DNA from: Micromonospora chokoriensis | Lineage (GTDB): Bacteria > Actinomycetota > Actinomycetes > Mycobacteriales > Micromonosporaceae | Direction of reading: 5' to 3' | Length of the DNA: 64,000 bases | Assembly: GCF_900091505.1 (NCBI RefSeq) | Contig: NZ_LT607409.1 | Span: forward strand, 6,510,001 to 6,574,000 | Shown: piece after piece, positions 1 through 8,282 of the stretch | Layout: every line of letters starts with the position of its first letter | Position numbering within the stretch: the first letter of the stretch is position 1 | The notes under the pieces: generated by a model | The model's database searches: none | Told to the model about the DNA's origin: nothing | Seen by the model: the letters and a program-made list of their open reading frames with translations, nothing else | Made by a program: the position numbers and the translations under genes

Positions 1-2845
1 AGCCCTCGCAGACGTAGCAGCTACCGGCGGGGCGCATCTTCGTACCGCAGGTGAAGCAGAGCGGTGCGTCGGCGGCCTTGCCGATCACGGCCTCCAGCAA
101 CTCGGTGCTGGAACCCACGCTGGGTGCCGGCTTGGCGGCGGCCACGTCGGCCATCTCCTGCGCCGGCTGCGCGACGGCCTCCGGCTTGGCCGGGGTCTCC
201 ACCGGCGCCGAGGACGCCATCACGGTGAGCTCTGCGCCCACCGCCGCGGCGGCCTCCGCGTCGGCCTCGGCCCGCAGCTGGGCGGCCCGCTCGGAAGCGG
301 TGAAGATGCCCAGCTCGGCGCGGCGCTCGTACGGCAGGAAGTCCAGTGCCAGGCGACGGAAGATGTAGTCCATCACCGAGGCGGCCATCCGCACGTCCGG
401 GTCGTCGGTCATACCGGCCGGCTCGAAGCGCATGTTGGTGAACTTGCTGACGAACGTCTCCAGCGGCACACCGTACTGGAGGCCGATGCTGATGGCCACC
501 GAGAAGGCGTCCATCACGCCGGCCAGGGTCGAGCCCTGCTTGGACATCTTCAGGAAGACCTCGCCGAGGCCGTCGTCGGGGTAGGACGACGCGGTGAGGT
601 AGCCCTCGGCACCGCCGACGGAGAAGCTGACCGTCTCGGACGGGCGCTTCTTCGGCAGGCGCTTACGCACCGGCCGGTACTCGATGACCTTCTCCACCGC
701 GGCCGGCTCGGCGGCCACGGTGGCGGCGGCCGACTCGGTGGCCTTGTTGGACTTCGCCACCGAGAGCGGCTGGCCGACCTTGCAGTTGTCGCGGTAGATC
801 GCCAGCGCCTTGAGGCCGAGCTTCCAGCCCTCGAAGTAAATCTTCTCGACGTCCTCGACGGTGGCCGCCTCCGGCATGTTGACCGTCTTGGAGATCGCGC
901 CCGAGACGAACGGCTGGATCGCCGCCATCATCCGCACGTGGCCCATCGGGGCGATCGACCGCTCACCCATCGCGCAGTCGAACACCGCGTAGTGCTCCGG
1001 CTTGAGGCCGGGGGCGTCCACCACGTGGCCGTGGTCGGCGATGTGCTCGACGATCGCCTCGACCTGCTCCTCCGGGTAGCCGAGGCTACGCAGGGCGCGC
1101 GGCACCGTCTGGTTGACGATCTGCATCGAGCCGCCGCCGACCAGCTTCTTGAACTTGACCAGCGCCAGGTCCGGCTCCACGCCGGTCGTGTCGCAGTCCA
1201 TCATGAAGCCGATGGTGCCGGTCGGCGCGAGGACGCTCGCCTGCGCGTTACGCCACCCGAACTTGTCACCGATCTTGTTGCCCTGGGTCCACTGCTTGGT
1301 CGCCTCGCGGACGATAGCGGTGGCCACCGGGCTGGTCGGCTTGATCTCGTCGTTGGCGGCGGCGTGCTTGCGCATGACCCGCTTGTGCGGCTCGGCGTTG
1401 CGGGCGTAGCCGTCGTACGGGCCGACGACGCCGGCCAGCTCGGCCGAACGGCGGTACGCGGTGCCGGTCATCAGGGACGTGATGGACGCGGCGACCGAAC
1501 GGCCCTGGTCCGAGTCGTACGGCAGGCCGGTGGCCATCAGCAGGGCGCCCAGGTTGGCGTAGCCGATGCCGAGCTGCCGGTAGGCGCGGGTGGTCTCACC
1601 GATCTTCTCGGTCGGGAAGTCGGCGAAGCAGATCGAGATGTCCATCGCGGTGATGACGAACTCGACGGACTTGACGAACTTCTCCACCTCGAAGCCACCG
1701 TCGGCGCGGAGGAACTTCATGAGGTTGAGCGAGGCCAGGTTGCACGAGGAGTTGTCCAGGTGCAGGTACTCCGAACACGGGTTCGACGCGGTGATCCGCC
1801 CGGTCTCCGGGCAGGTGTGCCAGTCGTTGATCGTGTCGTCGTACTGCAGGCCCGGGTCGGCGCACTCCCAGGCGGCCTGCGAGATCGTCCGGAACAGCTT
1901 CTTGGCGTCGACGGTGTCGATCACCGAGCCGTCCAGCCGGCCGCGCAGGTTGAAGCTGCCGCCGTCCTCCACCGCCGACATGAACTCGTCGGAGACCCGG
2001 ACCGAGTTGTTGGCGTTCTGGTACTGCACGCTGACGATGTCGGAGCCACCGAGGTCCATGTCGAACCCGGCGTCGCGCAGCGCGCGGATCTTGTCCTCCT
2101 CGCGCGCCTTGGTCGCCACGAACTCCTCGATGTCCGGGTGGTCCACGTCGAGGATGACCATCTTGGCCGCTCGGCGGGTCGCGCCACCGGACTTGATGGT
2201 GCCGGCCGAGGCGTCCGCGCCGCGCATGAAGCTGACCGGGCCGGAGGCGGTGCCGCCGGAGGAGAGCAGTTCCTTCGACGAACGGATCCGGGACAGGTTG
2301 ACCCCGGCCCCCGAGCCGCCCTGGAAGATCCGACCCTCCTCCTTGTACCAGTCGAGGATGGAGTCCATCGAGTCGTCGACGCTCAGGATGAAGCAGGCGC
2401 TGACCTGCTGCGGCGACGGCGTGCCGACGTTGAACCAGACCGGCGAGTTGAAGCTGAACACCTGGTGCAGCAGCATCCAGGTCAGCTCGTGGGCGAAGAC
2501 CTCGGCGTCGGCCGGGCTGGCGAAGTAGCCGTACTCCTCACCCGCGGTGCGGTAGGTGGTGACCACCCGGTCGATCAACTGCTTGAGCGACCACTCCCGC
2601 TCCGGGGTCCCCACCGCTCCCCGGAAGTACTTGGTGGTCACGATGTTGGCCGCGTTGACGCTCCACGCCTGGGGGAACTCGACCCCCCGCTGCTCGAAGT
2701 TGATCGAGCCGTCGCGCCAGTTCGTCATCACGACGTCGCGGCGCTCCCAGCTGACCTCGTCGTACGGGTGGACCCCCTCGGTCGTCCACACCCGCTCGAT
2801 CTTCAGCCCCGCGCCTGCCTTGTTCCGTGAACGGCTAGTTGTCAC
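1..2845 (-). CDS. nrdJ: Vitamin B12-dependent (class II) ribonucleotide reductase, C-terminus cut by window edge
   Basis: Reduces ribonucleotides to deoxyribonucleotides using adenosylcobalamin, in the cytoplasm, with no oxygen requirement. The reading frame is open from a GTG at 2845 to the window edge (about 948 codons). The GTG follows a G-rich ribosome site (GAGGGGGGC) and gives the N-terminus V-T-T-S-R-S-R-N-K. The catalytic barrel shows the family motifs NPCSEY and NSSCNLASLNL, and the substrate-loop region has GRIFQGGSGAGVNLSRIR. The C-terminal end carries the zinc/thiol motif CFTCGTKM...GSCYVCEG that re-reduces the active site in NrdJ, so only a few residues are missing. It lies 67 bases behind nrdR in the same direction, the nrdRJ arrangement known from Streptomyces, and is probably repressed by NrdR. 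An alanine-rich linker precedes the zinc tail. Confidence 0.96.
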   Translation of the reverse strand, partial: MTTSRSRNKAGAGLKIERVWTTEGVHPYDEVSWERRDVVMTNWRDGSINFEQRGVEFPQAWSVNAANIVTTKYFRGAVGTPEREWSLKQLIDRVVTTYRTAGEEYGYFASPADAEVFAHELTWMLLHQVFSFNSPVWFNVGTPSPQQVSACFILSVDDSMDSILDWYKEEGRIFQGGSGAGVNLSRIRSSKELLSSGGTASGPVSFMRGADASAGTIKSGGATRRAAKMVILDVDHPDIEEFVATKAREEDKIRALRDAGFDMDLGGSDIVSVQYQNANNSVRVSDEFMSAVEDGGSFNLRGRLDGSVIDTVDAKKLFRTISQAAWECADPGLQYDDTINDWHTCPETGRITASNPCSEYLHLDNSSCNLASLNLMKFLRADGGFEVEKFVKSVEFVITAMDISICFADFPTEKIGETTRAYRQLGIGYANLGALLMATGLPYDSDQGRSVAASITSLMTGTAYRRSAELAGVVGPYDGYARNAEPHKRVMRKHAAANDEIKPTSPVATAIVREATKQWTQGNKIGDKFGWRNAQASVLAPTGTIGFMMDCDTTGVEPDLALVKFKKLVGGGSMQIVNQTVPRALRSLGYPEEQVEAIVEHIADHGHVVDAPGLKPEHYAVFDCAMGERSIAPMGHVRMMAAIQPFVSGAISKTVNMPEAATVEDVEKIYFEGWKLGLKALAIYRDNCKVGQPLSVAKSNKATESAAATVAAEPAAVEKVIEYRPVRKRLPKKRPSETVSFSVGGAEGYLTASSYPDDGLGEVFLKMSKQGSTLAGVMDAFSVAISIGLQYGVPLETFVSKFTNMRFEPAGMTDDPDVRMAASVMDYIFRRLALDFLPYERRAELGIFTASERAAQLRAEADAEAAAAVGAELTVMASSAPVETPAKPEAVAQPAQEMADVAAAKPAPSVGSSTELLEAVIGKAADAPLCFTCGTKMRPAGSCYVCEG

Positions 2846-2912
2846 GCCGTCGCCCCCCTCGTCTGCGCGGTCACCCACCGCGCGTCCCAATCGCTCGAAA
2901 AACAGTGAAGAT

Positions 2913-3413
2913 TCAGCTGGTACGGCTGGCGGCCTCGACCGCGTCGGCCCGGCCCTGCTCCCGGGCCCGCGCTGCGGCCCGCAACGTCTCGATCTCGCGC
3001 TCGAAGTCGGCGAGCGAGTCGAAGGAGCGGTAGACACTGGCGAACCGCAGGTAGGCGATCTCGTCCAGGTCGCGCAACGGGCCCAGGATCGCCAGGCCCA
3101 CCTCGTGGCTGGGGATCTCGGCGGCCCCCTTGGCCCGGACGGACTCCTCCACCCGCTGCGCGAGCAGCGCGAGCGAGTCGTCGTCGACCGGCCGGCCCTG
3201 GCACGCCTTGCGCACCCCGCCGATGATCTTGGTGCGGCTGAACGGCTCGGTCACCCCGCTGCGCTTGACGACCGCGAGGACCGCCTCCTCGACGGTGGTG
3301 AACCGCTTGCCGCACTCCGGGCAGGACCGCCGCCGTCGAATGAGTTGGCCGTCGTCGGCCTCCCGCGAGTCGACCACCCGGGAGTCGGCGTGCCGGCAGT
3401 ACGGACACCGCAT
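2913..3413 (-). CDS. nrdR: Transcriptional repressor NrdR
   Basis: ATP/dATP-sensing zinc-finger and ATP-cone repressor of ribonucleotide reductase genes. The 166-residue protein has the full family length. The N-terminal zinc ribbon is C3-P-Y-C6 with C31-P-E-C34. The basic DNA-contacting stretch RRRRSCPECGKRFTT is followed by the ATP cone (about residues 49-139, VVKRSGVTEPFSRTKI...). It is the first gene of an nrdR-nrdJ unit on the minus strand. A NrdR-box-like sequence lies about 160 bases upstream, so autoregulation is likely. The ATG start is the only one that keeps the CPYC ribbon at residue 3, as in other NrdR proteins. Confidence 0.96.
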   Translation of the reverse strand: MRCPYCRHADSRVVDSREADDGQLIRRRRSCPECGKRFTTVEEAVLAVVKRSGVTEPFSRTKIIGGVRKACQGRPVDDDSLALLAQRVEESVRAKGAAEIPSHEVGLAILGPLRDLDEIAYLRFASVYRSFDSLADFEREIETLRAAARAREQGRADAVEAASRTS

Positions 3414-3571
3414 CGCCTACCTCCAAAAAATGATCAACTGCGCCCACACCGGACACCCCCGGACACGGCTCACCGCGACGGTGCCGTCCTCGGACGACGC
3501 CCGCCGTGGTCGACCTTACGGGAGTGCGGTCGGTAGTCGGACCCAACCTGTGGGCAACTTACGCCCGTGTC

Positions 3572-3589
3572 ACTACTACATCTAGGGGT
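3572..3589. promoter_or_regulatory. Candidate NrdR box upstream of nrdRJ
   Basis: The sequence ACTACTACATCTAGGGGT resembles the actinobacterial NrdR box core (CTACATnTAG-type partial palindrome) and lies upstream of nrdR on the AT-richer stretch of an otherwise GC-rich gap. Reference boxes usually come in pairs; I see only one convincing copy. The rest of the 538-base gap 3414-3951 shows no ORF with a good ribosome site, and no cobalamin riboswitch was recognised. Confidence 0.45.
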
Positions 3590-3787
3590 CGACCGTATGT
3601 CGCTGGGGAGGCCGGGTCAAGTTGACCCGCGTGTCCGGCGCGTCACGGACCATCCGGCCATCCGCGACCACCAGCACGCCCGAAGACCCAACGCCGACCA
3701 CCCGCCCGAGTTACCGGCCAGCAGGCCAGACTGGCCGGGAAATCGGCTGAGGATCGAACACCAGTGCTACCTGACGTACCATTTATC

Positions 3788-3801
3788 AGAACATCCGTAC
3801 G
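3788..3801. promoter_or_regulatory. Distal SOS (LexA) box of lexA
   Basis: AGAACATCCGTACG matches the Gram-positive LexA consensus CGAACRNNYGTTYG at all but two defined positions (first C and one T). It lies 53 bases upstream of the better-matching proximal box, a two-box layout that fits autoregulation of lexA. Confidence 0.5.
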
Positions 3802-3840
3802 ACCGGAGTGGTTTTTCACCCCGACACGCCGGTGAGAGGT

Positions 3841-3854
3841 CGTACAGATGTTTG
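3841..3854. promoter_or_regulatory. Proximal SOS (LexA) box overlapping the lexA promoter
   Basis: CGTACAGATGTTTG matches CGAACRNNYGTTYG with one mismatch. It overlaps a possible -35 (TTGAAA, 3852-3857) that is followed 15 bases later by TATACG (3873-3878), so LexA bound here would block the promoter. The lexA start codon is about 100 bases downstream. Confidence 0.7.
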
Positions 3855-3951
3855 AAAATGACTGATCTCACCTATACGGTCATGAACAACGTGGCACCCC
3901 GCACGCACCACGAGCCGACGAGGCACCCAGCGCCGACCAGGGAGGACGGAC

Positions 3952-4737
3952 GTGACCGAGGACCGGGCCAGCCGGCCGAAGAGCCCGCAGCAGATCACCG
4001 AGGCGGGCCCGCCGGCCACCCGACGCCGCAGCGCCGCGCGCAGCCGGACGGGCCAGCCCGCCGTGCGCCCGGTCACCCCGGTGGTCAGCGCCTTCCCCGA
4101 CCCGGCGGCTGTCGACCTGACCGCCCGCCAGCGTCGCATCCTGGAGTTCATCCGCACCTGGGTCGAGCGGCACGGTTACCCGCCGAGCGTCCGCGAGATC
4201 GGTGAGGCCGTCGGCCTGGTGTCGCCGTCCAGCGTCGCCTACCAGCTCAAGGAGCTGGAGAAGAAGGGCTTCCTGCGTCGCGACCCCAACCGGCCGCGGG
4301 CGGTCGACGTTCGCGCTCCCAGTGAGGCGATCGACGACGAGGTGTCCCGGGCACAGCGGCCGACGCCGGCGTACGTGCCGATGCTCGGCCGGATCGCCGC
4401 CGGTGGCCCCATCCTCGCCGAGCAGGCCGTGGAGGACATCTTCCCGCTCCCGCGCGAGCTGGTGGGCGAGGGCGAGGTCTTCATGCTCCAGGTCAAGGGC
4501 GACTCGATGCTCGACGCGGCGATCTGCGACGGCGACTGGGTCGTCGTCCGGCAACAGCCGACCGCCGACTCCGGCGAGATCGTGGCCGCCATGCTCGACG
4601 GCGAGGCGACAGTCAAGACCTACCGTCGACGCGACGGGCATGTCTGGCTGATGCCGCAGAACCCGGCCTTCGACCCCATCCCCGGTGACGACGCCACCAT
4701 CATGGGTCGGGTCGTGGCGGTGCTCCGCCGGATCTGA
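3952..4737 (+). CDS. lexA: SOS repressor LexA
   Basis: Self-cleaving repressor of the DNA-damage response. An N-terminal disordered extension of about 55 residues (common in actinobacteria) precedes the winged helix-turn-helix (LTARQRRILEFI, residues 56-67; recognition region SPSSVAYQLKELEKKG, 91-106). The C-terminal S24 peptidase domain has the scissile A150-G151 bond, catalytic S185 in KGDSMLDA, and K222 in ATVKTYRR. All key residues are present, so it should respond to RecA filaments. Length is 261 residues. The GTG start at 3952 follows GGAGGAC. Two LexA boxes upstream imply autoregulation, and recA further along the window also has one. Confidence 0.97.
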   Translation: MTEDRASRPKSPQQITEAGPPATRRRSAARSRTGQPAVRPVTPVVSAFPDPAAVDLTARQRRILEFIRTWVERHGYPPSVREIGEAVGLVSPSSVAYQLKELEKKGFLRRDPNRPRAVDVRAPSEAIDDEVSRAQRPTPAYVPMLGRIAAGGPILAEQAVEDIFPLPRELVGEGEVFMLQVKGDSMLDAAICDGDWVVVRQQPTADSGEIVAAMLDGEATVKTYRRRDGHVWLMPQNPAFDPIPGDDATIMGRVVAVLRRI

Positions 4738-4744
4738 CCCGTCG

Positions 4745-4774
4745 GCGGGTGGGCGCACGTGGTGCCCCACCCGC
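4745..4774. terminator. Hairpin between convergent lexA and the propeller-protein gene
   Basis: GCGGGTGGGC (4745-4754) pairs with the downstream arm GCCCCACCCGC with one bulge. It sits eight bases after the lexA stop. There is no U-tract, as is usual in this group. Confidence 0.55.
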
Positions 4775-4812
4775 ATCCGTCCGTCCGGGGCGGGCAGGCA
4801 CCAGCAGAGCTT

Positions 4813-6594
4813 TCAGTAGCGGTCGCCCCGATAGCCGCGACCGCCCCCGGGATACTGCCCGTACGGGTCGACAGGCGCGTCGTCGTTTCGCCGACGATCG
4901 GGCCGCTGACCCCGCTGGTCGGGCTCCTGGCCACCACGCCGGGGCGGCTCCGCACGGCCGGTGCCGGGCTGGCCGCGACCGTCGCCGTACACCCCGCCGC
5001 CGGGCCGACCGCCTCCGCCCTGGGGGCGACCGCTCCCACCCTGCGCGCGACCGCCACCGCCGCCACCCTGGGCGCGACCGCCGCCACCAGCGCCCTGCGG
5101 GCGACCCCCGGTGCCCTGCGGTCGACCGCCGCCACCGGCCGGGGGCCGTCCGCCCCCGTAGACGCCGTTGCCGCCGTCCGACCGTGCCCCGCCGTAGCCA
5201 CCGTCCGCCGCTGCCGGACGGGCACCTCCGTACACGGCACCACCTGCCGGTGCGGCGCCACCGCGACCCGGCGTACCACCTGCCGGAGCCGGGCCGCCAC
5301 GACCTGGGGCACCCCCGCGACCCGGGGCGCCGCCGTAGACCGCACCGCCCGCCGCTGCGCCGCCACCGTAGACACCGCCCTTACGGTCGGCGGACGCTCG
5401 GGGATCATCGGCGGAACGGCCGCCGCGCGGGTCGAGCGGATCACCGTTCGGGTCCGACGCGTCGGCGTCATCAGCCGGCGGTCGGTTACGGGCCCGGACG
5501 ATGCCGACGACGCCGGCGGCGACCAGCAGCAGACCGAGCAACCCGACCGCGCCGATCAGGTACGTGATGTCGTCGAAGTCCAGCCCGTCCGTCCAGGACT
5601 TCGAGGCGGTCGGCTTGGCGGCAGCCCCACCGCCGGGTGCCTGTGGCACCGCGGTCGAACTGGACGGTGTGTAGCTGAGGATGTCGAGGGACTCGTCCTC
5701 GCCGAACCGGGTGGCGTCGGAGACCGTGAGGAACGACTTTCCGTCCGGGGTGTAGCTGATGGCCTCGCCGAACGGGTCGGTCAACGCCGTCACCCGGGGC
5801 TTGCCGGTGGTGAGCGCGCCGACGATGTCACCGCCGCTCACGTCGAACTCGAATGCGTCCGCGTACGTGCGCAGAACCACCCGGGAACCGTCCGGCGATC
5901 GGGCCGCGCCGGTGATGGCGATCCGGCCGAACGTGTTGAGCGGGTTCTCCGTCTGCGTCTTCGGCAGGGCGATCTCGCCGGCCTTACGCATCGGCACCGG
6001 CTCGGTGTCGCCGCTCTTCAGAGCCCCCGAGGGGGTGTAGATCTCGGCCTTTCCGCTGGTCACCTTCGTGATGATCAGCGGCTTGCCGTCGTCGTCGATG
6101 AGCAGGGCCTCGGCGTCGTGCGGTTTCGCCTCGGGATAGGAGAGCCGGTGCAACGTCGGCTGCTTGTTGCCGCTGACCGGCATCGACCAGAGCGCGACGC
6201 GCGTGCGGCGGGTCTTCGAGTCCGCGTTGTCGCCGATGTCGGCGATCCAGAGGGTTTTGCCGTCCTTGGAGAGGGCAAGGTCCTCGGTGTCGGCCGGGCC
6301 CTGGCCCGAGTAGCGGACCGGCTCCTTCGACGAAATCTTGCACTTGGTGTCGAGGAAGAAGACCCGCTTACGTGCCGCGTTCTCGGTGGCGTCGTTGACG
6401 ACGATGTAGCCACTCTTGGTCGCGACCAGCCCGGACAGCTCCCGCAGGCGCTCGTCGGTGATCGTGCACCGCTTCTGCCCGGGAGCGGCGGCGGACAACC
6501 CGGGGGCGGAAGCCGCCACTGCGACTCCGGAGAGCGCCACGGTTGCCCCGAGCAGGCCGAGGGCAACCGTGACCGAGGAAACAACGCGGCGCAT
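4813..6594 (-). CDS. Secreted beta-propeller-like membrane protein with glycine-rich cytoplasmic tail
   Basis: Function unknown. The 593-residue protein has a cleavable-looking signal sequence (residues 1-29), then an extracytoplasmic region of about 300 residues with propeller-type turns (ADTEDLALSKDGKTLWIADI, residues 101-120; GAARSPDGSRVVLRTYAD; SYTPDGKSFLTVSD). One transmembrane helix follows at about 343-367. The rest (about 368-593) is an unusual low-complexity tail: blocks of VYGG, PGRGG, GGRPQG and GGRAQGG, ending in GGGRGYRGDRY with a cluster of Arg, Gly, Tyr and Gln. With the signal outside, the tail is predicted cytoplasmic. It is convergent with lexA and ends the hflX-side minus cluster. 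Propeller assignment is by turn motifs only. Confidence 0.75.
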   Translation of the reverse strand: MRRVVSSVTVALGLLGATVALSGVAVAASAPGLSAAAPGQKRCTITDERLRELSGLVATKSGYIVVNDATENAARKRVFFLDTKCKISSKEPVRYSGQGPADTEDLALSKDGKTLWIADIGDNADSKTRRTRVALWSMPVSGNKQPTLHRLSYPEAKPHDAEALLIDDDGKPLIITKVTSGKAEIYTPSGALKSGDTEPVPMRKAGEIALPKTQTENPLNTFGRIAITGAARSPDGSRVVLRTYADAFEFDVSGGDIVGALTTGKPRVTALTDPFGEAISYTPDGKSFLTVSDATRFGEDESLDILSYTPSSSTAVPQAPGGGAAAKPTASKSWTDGLDFDDITYLIGAVGLLGLLLVAAGVVGIVRARNRPPADDADASDPNGDPLDPRGGRSADDPRASADRKGGVYGGGAAAGGAVYGGAPGRGGAPGRGGPAPAGGTPGRGGAAPAGGAVYGGARPAAADGGYGGARSDGGNGVYGGGRPPAGGGGRPQGTGGRPQGAGGGGRAQGGGGGGRAQGGSGRPQGGGGRPGGGVYGDGRGQPGTGRAEPPRRGGQEPDQRGQRPDRRRNDDAPVDPYGQYPGGGRGYRGDRY

Positions 6595-6644
6595 TCGGCC
6601 AGTGTCGCATGCCGCGCGTTTCCCGTGGATGACGCCGTGGTCGC

Positions 6645-8099
6645 TCAGGACCGGACGCCGGCCACCTGACTCTCCCGCTGGACCTCGAAGGGTGCCAGCT
6701 CCGCAGCCAACTCCGCGCCGACCCGGACGTGCAGCAGCGTGCCCTCCGGCAGGTGTGACGTGCTGAGCACGTCACCCGTGCGGTGCACCCGTGCCACCAG
6801 GTCGCCCCGGTCGTACGGAAGCACGGCCCGGACCTCCACGGCGGGGCGCGGCAGCCGCTCCTCGATTGCCGCGCGCAGCCCGTCGATGCCCCGACCCGAG
6901 TGCGCGGACACGAAGATCGCGTCCGGCCAGAGTCGCTTGAGCCGCAACAGGGTGTCCTCGTCGGCGGCGTCGGTCTTGTTGACCACCAACAGCTCGGGGA
7001 GCCGGTCGGCGCTGACCTCGGCGAGCACCGCGTGAACCGCCCGGACCTGCTCCTCCGGATCCGGGTGGGTGCCGTCGACGACGTGCACCACCAGATCCGC
7101 CTCCGCGACCTCCTCGAGCGTCGAGCGGAACGCCTCGACGATCTGGTGCGGCAGGTGCCGGACGAAGCCGACGGTGTCGGAGAGGGTGTAGAGCCGCCCG
7201 TCCGAGGCGGTGGCCTTGCGGGTCGTCGGGTCCAACGTCGCGAACAGCGCGTTCTCCACCAGCACACCCGCACCGGTCAGTCGGTTGAGCAGACTGGACT
7301 TGCCGGCGTTGGTGTAACCGGCGATGGCCACGGCGGGCACCGAGTTGCGGGTGCGTCGGGCGCGCTTGGTGACGCGTACCGTCCGCATGCTCTTGATCTC
7401 GCGCCGCAGTCGGGAGATGCGGTGGCGGATACGCCGCCGGTCGGTCTCCAGCTTGGTTTCACCGGGACCACGCACACCCACACCGCCACCGGCGCCGCCA
7501 CCCCGGCCGGAACCACCGGTCTGCCGGGAGAGCGTCTCACCCCAACCACGCAGGCGGGGCAGCAGGTATTCGAGCTGGGCCAGCTCGACCTGCGCCTTAC
7601 CTTCCTTGCTCTTGGCGTGCTGGGCGAAGATGTCGAGGATCAGCGCCGTCCGGTCGACAACCTTGACCTTGGTGCGCTGCTCCAGGTTGCGCAGCTGCGA
7701 CGGCGACAGCTCACCGTCGCAGATGACGGTGTCGGCGCCGCTGGCCAGCACCACCGCGCTGAGGTCGTCGACCTTGCCGCGGCCGATGTAGGTGGCCGGG
7801 TCGGGTCGGGTGCGCCGCTGGATGAGCCCTTCGAGCACCTGCGAACCGGCGGTCTCGGCCAGCGCGGCAAGCTCGGTCAGGGAGTTTTCCGCGTCGGTCA
7901 CCGTGCCCTCGGTCCAGACACCCACCAGGACCACCCGCTCCAGCCGCAGCTGGCGGTATTCCACCTCGGTGACGTCGCTGAGCTCGGTAGAGAGGCCTGG
8001 GACGCGCCGGAGAGACTGCCGCTCCGACAGGTCCAGCTCGCCGGTGGTGACGTCGTCGAACTCGTCCTCGACGGGGACGAAGCTCTCCTGGTTCCGCAA
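6645..8099 (-). CDS. hflX: Ribosome-associated GTPase HflX
   Basis: GTPase that splits stalled or hibernating ribosomes. The HflX N-terminal domain (TYIGRGKVDDL...ICDGELSPSQLRNLE) is followed by a glycine-rich linker (GGSGRGGGAGGGVGVRGPGETKLETDRR) and the G domain with P-loop GYTNAGKS, DTVGFVRHLP and NKTD. I chose TTG at 8099 because AGGAGA lies five bases before it; an ATG at 8144 in frame would add 15 residues but has no visible ribosome site. In many actinobacteria hflX directly follows dapF. Here a divergent malic enzyme gene separates the two, and 8145-8282 is the shared divergent promoter region with no operator I can name. Confidence 0.93.
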   Translation of the reverse strand: MRNQESFVPVEDEFDDVTTGELDLSERQSLRRVPGLSTELSDVTEVEYRQLRLERVVLVGVWTEGTVTDAENSLTELAALAETAGSQVLEGLIQRRTRPDPATYIGRGKVDDLSAVVLASGADTVICDGELSPSQLRNLEQRTKVKVVDRTALILDIFAQHAKSKEGKAQVELAQLEYLLPRLRGWGETLSRQTGGSGRGGGAGGGVGVRGPGETKLETDRRRIRHRISRLRREIKSMRTVRVTKRARRTRNSVPAVAIAGYTNAGKSSLLNRLTGAGVLVENALFATLDPTTRKATASDGRLYTLSDTVGFVRHLPHQIVEAFRSTLEEVAEADLVVHVVDGTHPDPEEQVRAVHAVLAEVSADRLPELLVVNKTDAADEDTLLRLKRLWPDAIFVSAHSGRGIDGLRAAIEERLPRPAVEVRAVLPYDRGDLVARVHRTGDVLSTSHLPEGTLLHVRVGAELAAELAPFEVQRESQVAGVRS

Positions 8100-8282
8100 G
8101 CGGTTCTCCTGTCCGTTTTGATAAGTAGAACGTAATCCTGACATGACTCAACGCCGGACGCACCTGCTATATGCCCATGGTGAAGGTCGCCAAAAGTGGG
8201 GCCGAATGCTGGTCGGGGTCGACAACCCGGTAGAAATGCGGGCGGCGGCCGACTGGCCGCACAGCCGTGACGGAGGGATCCC

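Noticed and set aside
938..2830. 630-codon plus-strand frame
   Set aside because: Lies antisense to nrdJ, composition typical of GC-rich shadow frames (Arg/Gly/Val/Asp).
3414..3951. Cobalamin riboswitch before nrdRJ
   Set aside because: No B12-box-like conserved core seen; NrdR box is the better explanation.
4961..5161. Proline-rich 66-residue plus-strand protein
   Set aside because: Exact antisense of the Gly-rich tail.
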